Source: Eopsaltria australis (lineage: Eukaryota > Chordata > Aves > Passeriformes > Petroicidae). Taken from it: a stretch of 64,000 bases of DNA. This document shows, one piece after another, positions 14,186 through 27,600 of this stretch (positions are counted from its first letter, which is position 1; every line of letters begins with the position of its first letter). The translations under genes were made by a program, and so were the position numbers. Below the pieces are notes generated by a model. The model worked only from the letters and a program-made list of their open reading frames with translations, had not been told where the DNA came from and did not search any database. Where the stretch lies: contig JAVTVJ010000033.1 of the NCBI GenBank assembly GCA_034509425.1, positions 7,533,925-7,597,924 of the forward strand, written 5' to 3'.

Positions 14186-17100
14186 TATGAAACGAGAACT
14201 TCAACAGACCATAACCAGAGCTGAGACTTCCTAATACCCCCTTAGCAACCCACTGTAGCAGGAACTGGCTTTAAATTTTAGTTCAAAGAAAGTTATTTTA
14301 AAAGAAGTTCAAAAAATAATTACTTAATTTCCAGTAAAGTGAGACTATTTCATTATGTTTGAGTTTGTGATGCTGGAGTTTTTTTAGTTTTGTCATTATT
14401 ACTTCTATAAAAATATGTATTTTAAGGAAATTAAAACAGAAACCAAACAAAGAACAAAATCAGCCCACAATCCGGAAACTGATTTTTCACTGTTCTATAA
14501 GAACAGTAGTTTAGTAAAATTAATGTAAGAACATCAAAGATTTTCATGAAAGAATATTTTGCTGAAATACTCCAGCCAGAAGAAATATTTAATGTTTCTA
14601 ATATCGCCAAGATTATTTGAAAAGTATGGTTTTTATTTTAAGGGATGCAGAGTTAGAAATATTTGCATATTTTTCATTTCAAATCCATTAAGAAAAAAAC
14701 CCAACCAAACAATTATCCCAAAATCCTGTTAGAACAGATACAGCTTTGATGCTTAGGAAAATTTAACTGCAGAAAAATGTAATGTTTACTCAGGATAAAA
14801 GACTATGGTAGCCTTACTTTCATTCAATAAGCAATGATACTCACTTTGAAGAATTATTTAAAATTAGAATTTTAAGAAAAAAATAATTTTAACTACTGAT
14901 AAACTGTAATAGGTATGGAAGCTGAAGAGAATGGGACTGCAAAGACAAAAAAAAAGACTGAAAGCTTGCATCACATACTTAGTTTCTGTTTTCTCTCCTA
15001 ATAATATCTACCCCATATTCCACAAAGAGTCATTGAAATGCATCTTCAATACTTGTTTTTAATGACAACTCAATTTCTACTTAGTGTGAAAGCAAAGCCA
15101 TAAACCACTGTTTGAATTACTTATAATAAGAACTACACTGACTATTACTATTGAAGATCAAAAGGAGATTTTTAAAATGCAATCTTGTTTAAAAAGTAAA
15201 GATGGGACAGGACTGAAAAAGGGAATTATTTCAAATTTCCATTCTGAAGAAAGTGAAGCCCAACTAGGTGAACAATGATAAAGCAATCACTGGCCAGTAA
15301 ATGTCTAGAACAACAGTGCCTCACTAAACAGATGTCCCCTTTTTTATCCAGTTTCATCTTATTTAGAACAGATATGTAGCTTCTTCAGTTACTTTTTGAC
15401 TGTAAACAGTTCTGTAGAACCCCTTCCTCTCAAAGGAGCAGATTTTTTTTCATCTGTAATTTATATGTCACCAACACAGCCAACCAAGAAGAACCACTTG
15501 TTGAGAACAGATCCAATAATGCCACTTCTTTTAAAAACAAGCAACCTCTTCACGTTCTTGAAAGTAAATCCAAATCTTTTTAAGTTTGTGAACAAAAAAC
15601 CAAAAGAAAACCCCTGTATTTGGAAGCTATTAGATTTTTAGATCTGCATGTGTTCCATCATGCCTTCCTTCAGAGCCTACAGGTGAATACTTCCTCAGTT
15701 CCAACCACCAATAAGAGGCTTTCCAATCCAAACTGCTCTTTGAGTCATAATTTAGCATTCTGTAATTGACCCAATGTTGGTTTTTTTACTCATTTTAACC
15801 AATGCTCATAGTTTATCTCTTAAGACTTCAGAATCTTGTGATTCAAAACTAGGTAATAACATCTACATTAATACTTTTTTTCATATCATAGAAGTGCCTC
15901 CAAATACTTATGCTTACATTTCTAATTTACTGATGCTCACTAGGTATGCATTTTTTTTTCATTTTTGCCATGAATTTTTAAAATAGAAAATACAATCCAA
16001 CTAAACAATATGTGTGCAGTTCAGTGGTAGTTTGCAATTAAATGTGCCAGACATCTGTGGAAGTCTTAACTGGTTCTGTATAAGGAAGAAGGAACAGCTC
16101 TGCAATTTTAAAAGCACACAAAATTAAACAATGTTAATCTCCCCTCCACAAAGAAAATCTTATGTAAGCATCCATGGTATAACTACCAAATACAGATAAA
16201 GACAATCAAATGTTTCCGGATAGAACACACACACATATACTAGATTCTGGCAGTCAACCAAAACAGAAAATATTATTTGACAGTGATAAGAAGGAAGGCA
16301 TTCAAACATGACCCTGATCTTTTCTTCCATGAAAAAAGAAAAATCTTCCAGCCTTCCTCTTTAAAATAGAAATCCCCCAGTAACTGTGCCATGGCACTGT
16401 AATGCTTAACTTAAAATTAGTGGGGTGCATTTTGAATATATCCAGAACTGACAAACTCACAAAATTCCTGTCCATTTGTTTGTTAACTTTTAATTGTAAC
16501 TTACCAGTCTACCATCATAACAAATAAATGACAGTTTTCTGCTATACAAGAGAGTTTTAAATAGCAGTTGCTGTCTGACAAGGCTAGAAAAGGAAACATT
16601 TAATTTCCTCTTTAACACATTTAATTGTAATATTAAAAGTCAGGGTAAAACATGTCACCCACTATGCACTTGTCACAATGAGAACAGATAGTCTTTCTGT
16701 TCAGCTAGGGGCTTTAAAAGCACAATGTAGCTACAGGATACAAATCCTACAAGAGGCAAGTTCTGAATGTGGAATGCAGCATCAGTGACACAAAAAATTT
16801 AATACAAATTGTTTACTGGTATCATTGCCCTCCAAGAAGTCTTTTAATAGCTTCACATGTACGAAGAGAGACATCCAGCAATCTGCATAAGGGAACAAGC
16901 TGATTCCTCTCTGTCAAACAAGACTTTCCAGAGGTAGCAGTGGAGTTACTAAAGAGCCATGTGCCACTGCCAATTCTCTTAACTAGTCAGATTCTATTGG
17001 GGTATCACAAATGGCAATGCACCTAGGACAGCCACTATGTATAGCTTAGCCTTATTCATCACTCAGAAGTATAAATCACCTTTTTTTAATCATACCTCAC

Positions 17101-17277
17101 CACTGCAAATGTCAATGCAATTAAGAAAGTCCACATTTCAAAAGCTGAAAAGAAGCTGTTTGTTGAAATACAGAAAAATTAATAGTACTGTATAACGATC
17201 AATCCCTGCATAGAACTCTAATTCTGTTTACAACAACAAATGCAAGTATTTAAGCTACAGGTTTACTGTATCTCCTT
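14186..17277. other. Intronic sequence, nothing recognised
   Basis: About 3 kb of AT-rich intron with short A/T runs and a small (AC)n patch near 16,226-16,234. No exon or repeat family identified. Confidence 0.65.
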
Positions 17278-18340
17278 ACACCGGTGCCAACCAAGCCACT
17301 CTATCACTGCCCTCCTTGGCTGGACAGGGGCAGAAAGGGCTCATGGGTCAAGACGAGAGCAAAAATAGAGAAGAGATCACTCAGCTATTATTATCATGGG
17401 AAAAATAGACATAACTTAAGGAAACAAATTCATTAAAAGTCAAGAGTAAGACAACTATAAATAAACTTTAAAACACTGTCCCTCCATCCCTCTCCCTTTT
17501 TTCCAAGCTCAACTTCACTCCCAAATTCTCTCCCACCTTCTCCTAAATTATGTAGAGAGACAAGGAATGGTGGCTGTCGTTTGTCCATTTCACATTGTCT
17601 CCATCACTTCTTCCTCCTTGTTTTCCTCCCATGCTCCAGCATAGTGTCCCTCCCATGGGACACATTCCTCTGTGATCTTCTCCTACAATGGTCCCTTCCA
17701 CAAGCTACAATTCTCACAGAAACTTCTCCAGCATGGGTGCAGTCCTTCAGGAATAGACTGCTCCAGAACGGGTCCTCCATGAGGTCACAAATTCTGTCAG
17801 AAAACTTGCTCCAGCACAGGCTCTCCATAGGGCCACTCCCTCCTTTGGGCATCCCTCTGGTCTTCCACAGGTGGATCTCTGGTCCCTCATGGACCTCCAC
17901 GGGCTGCAGAGGAACAGCTGCCACACAAAGAACTGCAGGGGAATCTCTGCTCCAGCATCTGGATCACCTCCTCCTTCTCTTCGTTCACTGACCTTGCTGT
18001 GTATTGGGCTGCTCTGTTCACATATTCTCACTCCTCTCTCCAGCTGCAATCGCTCCTCTGCAATAACTCCTTAAATCTGCTGCCCACAGTCACTGCCACC
18101 ATCACTGACAGCCAGCAGTGGGTCTGTCCTGGAGCTTGCTGGCACCAGCTCTATCAGACACAGGAGAAGCTTCTGGCAGGTCTCACAGAAACCACTCCTG
18201 TAGCTCCCCCACTACCAAAGCCTGGACACACAAACCCACTACATCCTCTGAGACAAGGATTATGTCACCCCAATCCCCAAACATCACACCTCCAAAAACT
18301 GACCATTACCCCCAACGTTATCCCCATGAAGCATCATAAT
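17278..18340 (-). mobile_element. Endogenous retrovirus LTR (solo), about 1 kb
   Basis: On the minus strand it resembles a long neoavian LTR. It has a purine-rich body with 'ctggagcaag'/'ctggagaag'-type repeats, then 'gagtgaagttgagcttgg', an AATGAATTTG stretch where the usual AATAAA-type signal would be, 'tgagtgatctcttctc', 'cctgtccagccaaggagg' and 'gtgatagagtggcttggttg' near its 3' end at about 17,278. No gag, pol or env reading frames are present. GC content is higher than in the flanks. Boundaries are approximate, especially at 18,340. Confidence 0.72.
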
Positions 18341-20242
18341 ACAGTTTTTATGTGACATTCTACTCCCAAAGATGAGTTTTATTACTTATTTTACTTCTAC
18401 AGCTTATTTTGATGTTTATACAATAAAAGACTTTGGGCAAGTCTTTGTTTTCAGTCGCAGTACAAACCTATTGACCTAGAATAGTTATTCTTAACTTAAA
18501 AATATATAAGAAGGCAAAGACCACTGAAAAATAATGAAAAGTATTACAAGGGAAAGAGAACACAGACTACAAAGCTGGAAGCTACTTACCATATAGCAGT
18601 ACCAAAATGTATTAACAATCACTGCTAAATGCTACTTTTCTCAATAACTCTCTTGGCTGTATTAATTTTTAATAATGCTCAAGTAGCCTTTCATTATAAA
18701 GATTTCATTTTGCTACACTTAGACTATTTAGTTACATTTCCATTTTCTAAATAAATAGAAATGCCGAAGAGCTTTTCTTAAGTCAGGACTGCTTTCAGAC
18801 CACAAATCTCCCTATCTCCCAGGCAATCTTCAGGATTTCTTAAAGGAATTTTAAATCAAAATTCATGTTGGCTGTACTGTCAGCTGCAGCTGTGCCACGT
18901 CCTGTTTTTAGTAGGAAGTATGTGGTCTCCTCAATCATTCATGCTCTACAGAACGTATATGTAACAGAATTTTTAAACCCATTATTTTTCAAAAACTAAT
19001 GCAACAAACATGGTCAGTTCAGCTGTACTGCTTAAGCAAAAACAACCCAATGCTCATCCTCAAAAATGTTAAGGTTGCTTCATCAGCTTCTTACTAAGGA
19101 AGGCCTAAAATCTACTGTAACCCCACAAGGAGTATATGAGAGAGGAACTTTGAAGTAATAATTTAAACAAGATGCTCCCAAGATTTCTCTGACCAGAAGA
19201 AAGGATTTAGATTGTAATGACACTTCAAGACTTTTACTGTTTTTTCTGCACTTCTGGAAAATACCAGATTTTTGGTACAAGATGCATTTAGGATTGATCT
19301 CGGCCAGAAATCATATGTGCTGTTTTGTTTTCAGAGAGAAATTCTGGCTAAAACAAGCTCAGCTAACTTAAAGCAAGTTGAAAAGCCAGTTATGTTCTGA
19401 CTCCTGCATGAGGAAACCTCCATTACAAGAACTTGCAGCCATTCTTATTTCAGAGGACAGGCTAGGACCAAAAACCAAAGCTGTGGCAAATGATCCAAGA
19501 GCTTAAATCTGGACTATAAAAGGTATTTTCTATTTACACTCTACCTCTTAACTACATTTAGTTTTAAGAGAATGATTTCTTACTTAAAAAATTTCAATAC
19601 AAAGTACTTTGAAACCCACATGCCAGCTTAGACTCTAGTATTAACAGATGGTGATAATTCCCTCAGACACCTCAAAAATTAATAAAACATCATGTAACAA
19701 GTCATTTCAAGGTCTCTGTAAATCCAGGCGGACACTGCATCACTGAAAGAAGATAACCTGTTGTACTCAGGATTTTCCCATCATGCTGTTAGGTTTTTAT
19801 TTTTTAATGTAAAGCTTCCTTTCAACGGTATCATTTCTCAATAGCTAAATTTCATCTAAACAACTAACAATTTGGGTTATTTTGATATCCTTGTGGTACT
19901 TTTTTTTTAGACTCAGTTGGAAAAATATCAGCCTCACTCGGCTGGAACTTCTGCTTCCCCCCTTTCCCAGCCTCCTTGACTGTGCTTAGGTACACTAAAG
20001 GCTCTTAATACATTATAAATGTATTTACACTAGTTTGAGCTGTTTGGTTTCTGAAAAAAGGTAAGTTTAGACTACAACTTCACATGACAAAACGGATACA
20101 GACTTGAAAACTACTTTTTTAACTGAGACAGGACATACAACTGAATAGATCAAAATTTTTTCTTAAATAGAATTTAATCACATTAAGGAAAAAAATGCAA
20201 ACAAACACAAACTATTTTACTATAGTTCATTTTCCCTTGTTA
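18341..20242. other. Intronic sequence, nothing recognised
   Basis: AT-rich unique-looking intron. No coding, RNA or repeat signal identified. Confidence 0.65.
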
Positions 20243-20372
20243 TAGAATCATCACAGAACCACAGAACAGCTTGGGTTTGAAGGGACCTTGAAGATCATCT
20301 AACTCCAATCCATGGGCAGGGATATCTTTCAGTAGACCAGGCTGCTCAAAGCCCCATCCAACCTGGCCTTCA
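20243..20372 (-). mobile_element. CR1 LINE 3'-end fragment
   Basis: Short antisense CR1 with the typical 3' end: 'tagaatcatcacagaaccac', 'gggtttgaagggaccttgaa', 'agaccaggctgctcaaagcc'. The rest of the element is missing (5' truncation). Confidence 0.93.
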
Positions 20373-21439
20373 AAGTAATAAAAAACCCTTACATTAATAA
20401 TAATTGAAATCATCACAGCTGTAAGCACTGGGAATAACCTGCTTCTGGGTTTTAAAAAATACCTGTAATTATCAACTTCACTGAAGAACCATGCATTTTA
20501 AAGACTATATCAGATCCTATTCAGTGAGCACTATGTTTAAAATGTCAAATACTGTACTGCATCAACTATGAAAGACTGACTACCTCTCAGTGACTAAGCC
20601 TACACATTGTTCTAGTTACAATGTGTTTATTACTGTACATTATATGTTACTTTAAATAAATGCTTTTCTGTTCATGAAACATGAACTATAAAAATTTTGT
20701 TACACAATCATCTTTGTTTCATATATTACTGTTTCTAAGTTGCATACCATTATATGCACATGAAGTGTTACTGAATATTTAATATATAAATCTTAGACTG
20801 TATATAAAGTAATGAGTCTATTATTTTTGACAAACCCAATGCAGAATTTCAATAGCCTTGGCTCTGCACTGAATTTTGTATTTTTATTTTTCCTTCTAAC
20901 ATCAAGCATCTATAGTTTTTAGAACTACTCTAACAGCTCGTCTAGTTTCATTTCATTTCATGCTAATTTGTTGAATAAGGTAGTATTTATAGTCTATGTA
21001 AAGAGCCACAAAGTTTCATTAACTCAGTATTATGCCATTAACTTTGTACTTTCTCAGCAAAATATTAAATGTAGCTACATTTTATATTTCTGAAACCCAA
21101 GGAAAAAAGCTTACATACAACCATAACAGTGATTTGCAGAACCGACAGACAGTCTTTGGGTTTGTGTTTCATCCAAGACTATCTATTAACAAGCAGGCGC
21201 AGTGGATGAAAAGCAAATGATCACTCCTGTGGCTCACCAAGGTCTGTTTTCTTTCTTGGCTGCATGTGGCGCAAATTGTCCTTTGCTGAGTTAGGCATTG
21301 CTACATCGGATTATTTGTGGTAGATATTGCAGCTCATACTGTGAGATGAGGAAAAGGATTGCTATAATTAAAAGGTTTCCCAGACTCCACCTCCCACTTT
21401 TTCTTATCTGCACAAGGAGAATGAAGACCTAAATGTGTG

Positions 21440-21645
21440 AATGATTAAGGGATTGGAACATCTGACAAAGAAAGGCTGAAGAGAGCTGGGATTATTTAGC
21501 CTTAAGAAGAGAAAGTTTGAAGAGATCTTATAAATGTGTATTTATTGGAGGGGGGGCAGGTAGAGTGGGCAGGGAGTAGACACAAGGGAGCCAGACTCTT
21601 CTCAGTGGTCTGTATGAGACCAGGACATCATGACAAGGTCTCTTT
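21440..21645 (+). mobile_element. CR1 LINE fragment
   Basis: Sense CR1 from the region just after ORF2: 'gctgaagagagctgggatta', 'tttagccttaagaagagaaa', 'agccagactcttctcagtgg'. Diverged and truncated at both ends. Confidence 0.8.
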
Positions 21646-24600
21646 TCAGCTGGACCCAATTCACTTCAGCCTTGGATAGTAGACTCAACTCTAACAACAT
21701 CTTCTTGTAAGTCTATTTCTTCATTTACAAAGTGCTCTCTAAGGTATCAAAAGATGCAACAGAGACTGCAATGTTTCCATGAGAAACAGGGTGGATAAGA
21801 AGTCCTTCAAATCACTTAGTAAGCTATGTAAAACAAAACAAACAAAAGACAGACTTCTGCAGGTGCTTTGAAGGCATATATGCCATAGCTGAAGATACAG
21901 AAGCAGCAGCAAAGAAGAGTTTTGGAAGCTTTAGGGCAAGGTCTCCAAAAGTCTCTTGAGGGGAAACACAAGAATGAAACAGCTCCCATCTCCTGAGCAT
22001 ATTGCTTGGAGCACCTTACTCAATCCAATGCAAGTCTTACACCAACAATTCCGTAAGTTTCAGCTATTCAGTAGATGAATATTAACAGCCAAGAAGCCAT
22101 CAGTCACAGATATGACTCACAAATACTGCACACACCTTGTCATTTACAAAAACAGATAATTTATTTCACTGGAACAACAGAAGGAAAAGAGGGTGTGCTG
22201 AGCTTTTACTGGAACTCTCAATCTCAAAAGAAAACAGTAAAAGCAACCAGCTTTGAAAGAGTAACACATCATTTAGAAAGGTTCTTTACCTTCTTCCTTA
22301 TTCCATAACTTAACATAGCCAAAAATGCAGCTTTCAGAGGCCCCTCATTAAGTTTCATTACTGACATAAAAATTATGATTTGAAGAGGTAGGAAGCTGAT
22401 TCTTTGCTATAAAATAGGCTTTCTTCTCTTTTCAGGCAAAAACTCTTTACCCATTTTCTTAACATTCTAATTTCTGCAATTAAACAGATGCAGTTAATGT
22501 CCTTTCACAAAGATGTTGAATCCCCCAGTCCATTCTCCAGACCACTGGGAAGCTCATTCCCCCTGCATTCTCACAGCTACTAGTTGATGTTTGCTACTGT
22601 TATGAAGATGCTATGCAACAGGAGATGACATAGCTCTGCAGCTCCATTCTGATGTGCATCCCATTGGAAGGGGCAGACAGCTTACCTGTCCTGCCAGCTA
22701 TAAAAACATACATTTGACTTTAAGCAGGAATGATTTCAAAGTAATCTTTTTTCCTTTTTTTTTAAATTAAATGTTTTTAACATCAACAGTGATTAACAGG
22801 GAGATTTTTTGCTCCCAATTAAATAAATTTTTTTAATGCAGTGAGCTACATTAAATATTACTGAAGATTAAGGATAAACTCTGACTGGTCAGGCATGAGC
22901 AATACAAAATGGCTTGGCTTCAGCTGTTTCATTACCAGCTTGAACATGTATTTCATGGCTACTATTCTATATTTAATGAAGGCAGATTTTATTGTTTTCT
23001 ATAACTGTAGTAGGAGTCTGTTGCAACAGGTTTTCATGAGATCCTTTCTCAATCAAATGACAGGTTTTCAAATTCGTATTTGTATTTATATCCAAACTAT
23101 TTTCTTTTCATGAAACAAAATTTAAAAAAAACAAACCTGCTATAGTGGCTCTTAAAGCAGGCAATCAAAATTCAATAAAAGTTGGAAAACTTTATGTAAT
23201 TTAGTATGTGTCACAGAATATGAACACTTATAAAGCAAAAAAAGAAGTGAGATCACAAAACTGATTACAATGCCTCATTGGTTTAGAAGAATCTGCTCAG
23301 AGAATTAGTACTTCCATCCTTCTGTCTACACTGTTCCAGTACTACGAAAGCTATGAGGTAACAAAAAGCATGATATGAATAACAACTTCACTTGTAAGTG
23401 AATATTTTGGCCTATCTCACTTCGAGCTGATTCCAAAACTTAATACTGATTCCTCACAGTTCAGAAAGGCTTTCAACTGTTAAACAAAAGGGCAGTGAAA
23501 GAAACATCATTTTGCAAAGACAGATGCCAAGCATTTGTAAGCTGTTGAACAGCACTAGCAGTACTCGCATTTACACAAGCTTTCAGTGAATTGTCATGTT
23601 GGAACAATTTCAGTGATGCAACCCAATTTTAAAGCAAAGCAGGGTAGTCATATTATAGGGTTGCATTAAAATATATGAATTGACATTGCTGGTGTAAACC
23701 TCAGTAACACCAAAACTTAGACTAACCTATTTACCAAAGGTTATTATTTTCCATCTATGCCAAAAGTACAAAAAAATGCTAAACTGTACAAACTATTGGA
23801 ATGCAATTTTAGCAGACAATCAGGACGTTGATTAGAAGTTGAGGTGCTTCTCTACGGGAATTAACAGATAATCTTTCTGTTATATATTAATGACATTAAC
23901 AATCTTCTTAAATTGGAAGTTATGAAATTGCAGGTCAAATAGCTGAAATCCATCTTAATCCTATGGTTGAAGTAGATGTTTCTATCATTAAGGAAGCAAT
24001 ATGTAACTGTCCACAAATAAAATATTTTTTAATTGCTCATTATCTTTATGATGATGATCATGAATTGGATACTGTATCACTGTAGTACATCTATGCCAAA
24101 CTCTTACAAGATAGATGTGGGAGGTAGGTCATCAAATTCAAAACTGATGTTTCAAAAGATCTGCTGCCTCTGATTATAAAAGCAAGTTTTAAATTTGATT
24201 CAGACTTAGAGAAAGCTTAAAGGGTTCTGTCCATGCAAGACTTAGTTAAGCTCCACAATGGGGTGTTTCCATAAAAACAAATGGTAATGAATGATCAAAG
24301 TTCACTAAAAAATAAATGGAACCTCATCAGCAGGAACACACACTGCTACAGTGACCTCTGGCCACCAGGCACATTGAATATATAATGAGGTAGCTGCAAT
24401 GATACTGCTCCGTGTAAAGTACAATAAAACACCGTACACTAATGCAAGAGCAACACAAATTGATCTTAAAGATTTACTGAGACAGGTCAAAACACAAAAT
24501 GAAAAAGGTGCAGAACCAAGTAATGAACAGGTAAGACTAAGAGGTTGATTTAAAATAGCTTAGATAGCTTATTAAGTTAACATTCTGTTAATATTGTGCA

Positions 24601-27600
24601 CAGTATTTATCAGAAGAGATTCAGTTTTGGTACTAACCCAATCACAGATTTCATTCCACTTCGACTAAATTCAATACAGTGCAAACAGAGAACAAATACT
24701 TTGGTAGGAATTCAGCGGTGATTATGCAGGTTTTGGGCATTATTTTTTGGATAGGTTTTTGTTTAAGGATGTAATACAGAAAGTGATTCATATATTTGAG
24801 ATGTATGAGTGAACACACTGAAAAAGCATGAAAGAAAAACATGCACCACAGTCTCTTAAACCTCAGCCTTGTCAGCCACGCCCCCAACTTCTTCCCCTGT
24901 GAGGGCTCATCTGAGAGCAAGGACAGGGGAAAATATGGAGGGCAGAGAGAAAGACTGGTGTATAACTGAGCACATAGTTAAATGCTTAGTCTTGTAAAAT
25001 ACATGGCTTAAATGGGGAATCAGGTCACAATTTTGTAAAAATAGCATCTTGATCGGGAAAGGTGCTAACCCTTTGCTTGATGCAAAGGGATAAAACACAG
25101 GTAGGGTCTCAGGAGGGAGAAAGGGGAAAGGCCAGGGATTGCAGGTGTTTTTTCAATACCAGCCTCACAACTTTATCATTTCAGTGTGACAAAAATAAAA
25201 AAGTCTCTAGGTATTGACCTCCCTTATAATCCATGAACTGAATCCTGTAAAGACAAGTGAGAAGTAAAGTCAAGTAAGATGCAAAGCTAGGAAGAAAATA
25301 GCTATTCAGAGTTAAGCACTAAGGAACACTCAGTTATATGCCTACATGAAAGATTTTTAAAAGTTATCACCTATAGAAATGGATCAACTCCATCATAGGA
25401 AAACCACAGCAGATTCCAAGCCACCTGCTGAGATACCATTAGTGCTTTATGATTGATAAATGGATTGAAAAAATTTCTCAGCCATAAACACCTACTGTCA
25501 AAGATTAGATAAAAAAGCCCCCAAAAATCAGTTATATTAAAATAATTAAGTGAACACTCAGCCATTCAAAGATTTTCTATAACCAAAACTAAGTTTTCCA
25601 CAGGAGCATTAAGTAATGACAACAGCTATGGTACTCTACAGTAGCTGCCCATGGACTGTTATGACGAACTCTCACATCAGATACTCTCTTTTCAGACAGC
25701 TCTGGTAGCTTGTACAGTAATGTCCAAACACAGATTAGTTGGATAGATGAGCAGGGTACCAAGAGACCAGTGAGACAGACAGTAACTTGGACAAGGACTG
25801 CCACTTTCAGTTAAGTACTACCTAAACCAAAACTCACACAAAAACCAAACAAACAAAACTCCCCAAAAATTCCTAACTTCAAAATTTCCCCAAACTTCAC
25901 TTTTTTTATTAGTACCATCTATCAGCAGAGAAATATACTCAAAATGAGAAAGCTTTCGCCAAGAAATGGAGTAAGATTCTCAAGCCTGCAAAGCTAGTTC
26001 CCCAATTAAAACAAAAGTCATATGACAGCGACTACAGCTCAGGAGACCCACACTTTCTCAGACTACAACAGCATCAAATGAACAAAAGTGTTTCTTCCTC
26101 CTCACATAAAAGTAGAACTGTGCCATGGGACAGTGCAGCAACCAAAACTGTAAATGGATTCAATGAACTCAAATACCAAAGCCAACTATAGCTTAAGAGT
26201 CTCAAACAACCTCTGAAGAAAAGAAGTAACAAAGGAAAAAAAAACGAAAAAACACCTTTCTCACACAGGCCTCCCTTTACATTTTTCCTTATGACCACTA
26301 CTACAGAAAGTCTGTAAGGAGAGAAGGATCTGTCACATAATTCAACCCATTTGCTCTGAAGCTGCAAATGCTACTCCTACAAGTACACAATGTGACAGAG
26401 CACTAAAAACCGGCTTACCTCTTGTGATGGGTGACTAACACTGAAGTAGGATGGAACAGCCAAGAAAACGAGAAGAGCTAGGCAGAAACGTGGGCTGCAG
26501 TCAACAAGAACAGAAAAAGACTTTTTGAACTAAGCCTGGTGTTTGACCTACTTCTTATAAGCACTCTCTAGCCTGACAAAATATATATGAAAGCTTTCCA
26601 GATTGCACAAGGAGAACCCTGGTCAGCTACACCTGTATTGGATTGAAATCTGTTCAAATCTGCATCACATCATCTGTTCAAGATGCACAGGCAAAATGAG
26701 CAGCATGTTTCAGCACCAGTCACAACCTTTTAGTATCATTCAGCTTCCTCTTTACCTTGCTTATTATGCACTGCCATAGAATCAGCACTACAAAACCCAA
26801 AATCACAAATACTAGGAAATTCAAACTGTAGCAGAGAAAGGCTCCTAAAAGCTAAGAAACAATGAAACTTACATAGTTGTGTTTAATCAAAGATGGCCAA
26901 ACAAGAGTCAGTTCAAAATATACACTGAAGAGAAAATTCCCAAGACCACTAAAATACTGGAAAAGCAGAAAATTGAGAAAGCAAGTCAATAAAATAATGG
27001 AAGGAAAGACCAGTCAAGGTATATTAAAGAAAACTAATTAAAGCCATGTGTGGGAAATGTTGCACTGAGAAATAAGAAAAACAAAAGTAGATGAAGTACA
27101 AGAATACAGGTAGACAGACTGACCCAGTTCCACTTTAACATCACATTTTCTGGAGCACATGATGAAGAACTTTATTTTAAACACCAGTCTAACAGCAACA
27201 AGCACATCTACCATGCAACAACAACATCCTTGACAGCACCCTAAGAAAACTAATAGAGCTGCTCAAAGGGAAAGGCTTCCTCATCAACAGAAGCACAGAA
27301 CCATTGTCAAAATATCCCCAAGGAGAAATCCATTAGAGCAATTAGAGGATTACAGTGTTTTTAAGGAAAGCCCTTTCTAGTTTGCTGCTTTGCAGTACAC
27401 AAGGGTCAGTGAACACTCATCTCAGAGAGAGCCTGCCGATCCTGGGAATTCATATTAAACCCATGGATCAAAACCAAAATCAGCACTATCACAGAAGAAT
27501 GCATGTGATACAATGAGGCATTCCCTCCTACTTCCAAAAATGTAAAAAGAATACAATATTCTATTAAATCATTCTAAAAAAGCCTTCAGCTCATAGACTC

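Noticed and set aside
17581..17991. Overlapping 100-136-codon frames on both strands
   Set aside because: They fall inside the LTR at 17.3-18.3 kb, which is non-coding; no viral protein similarity seen.
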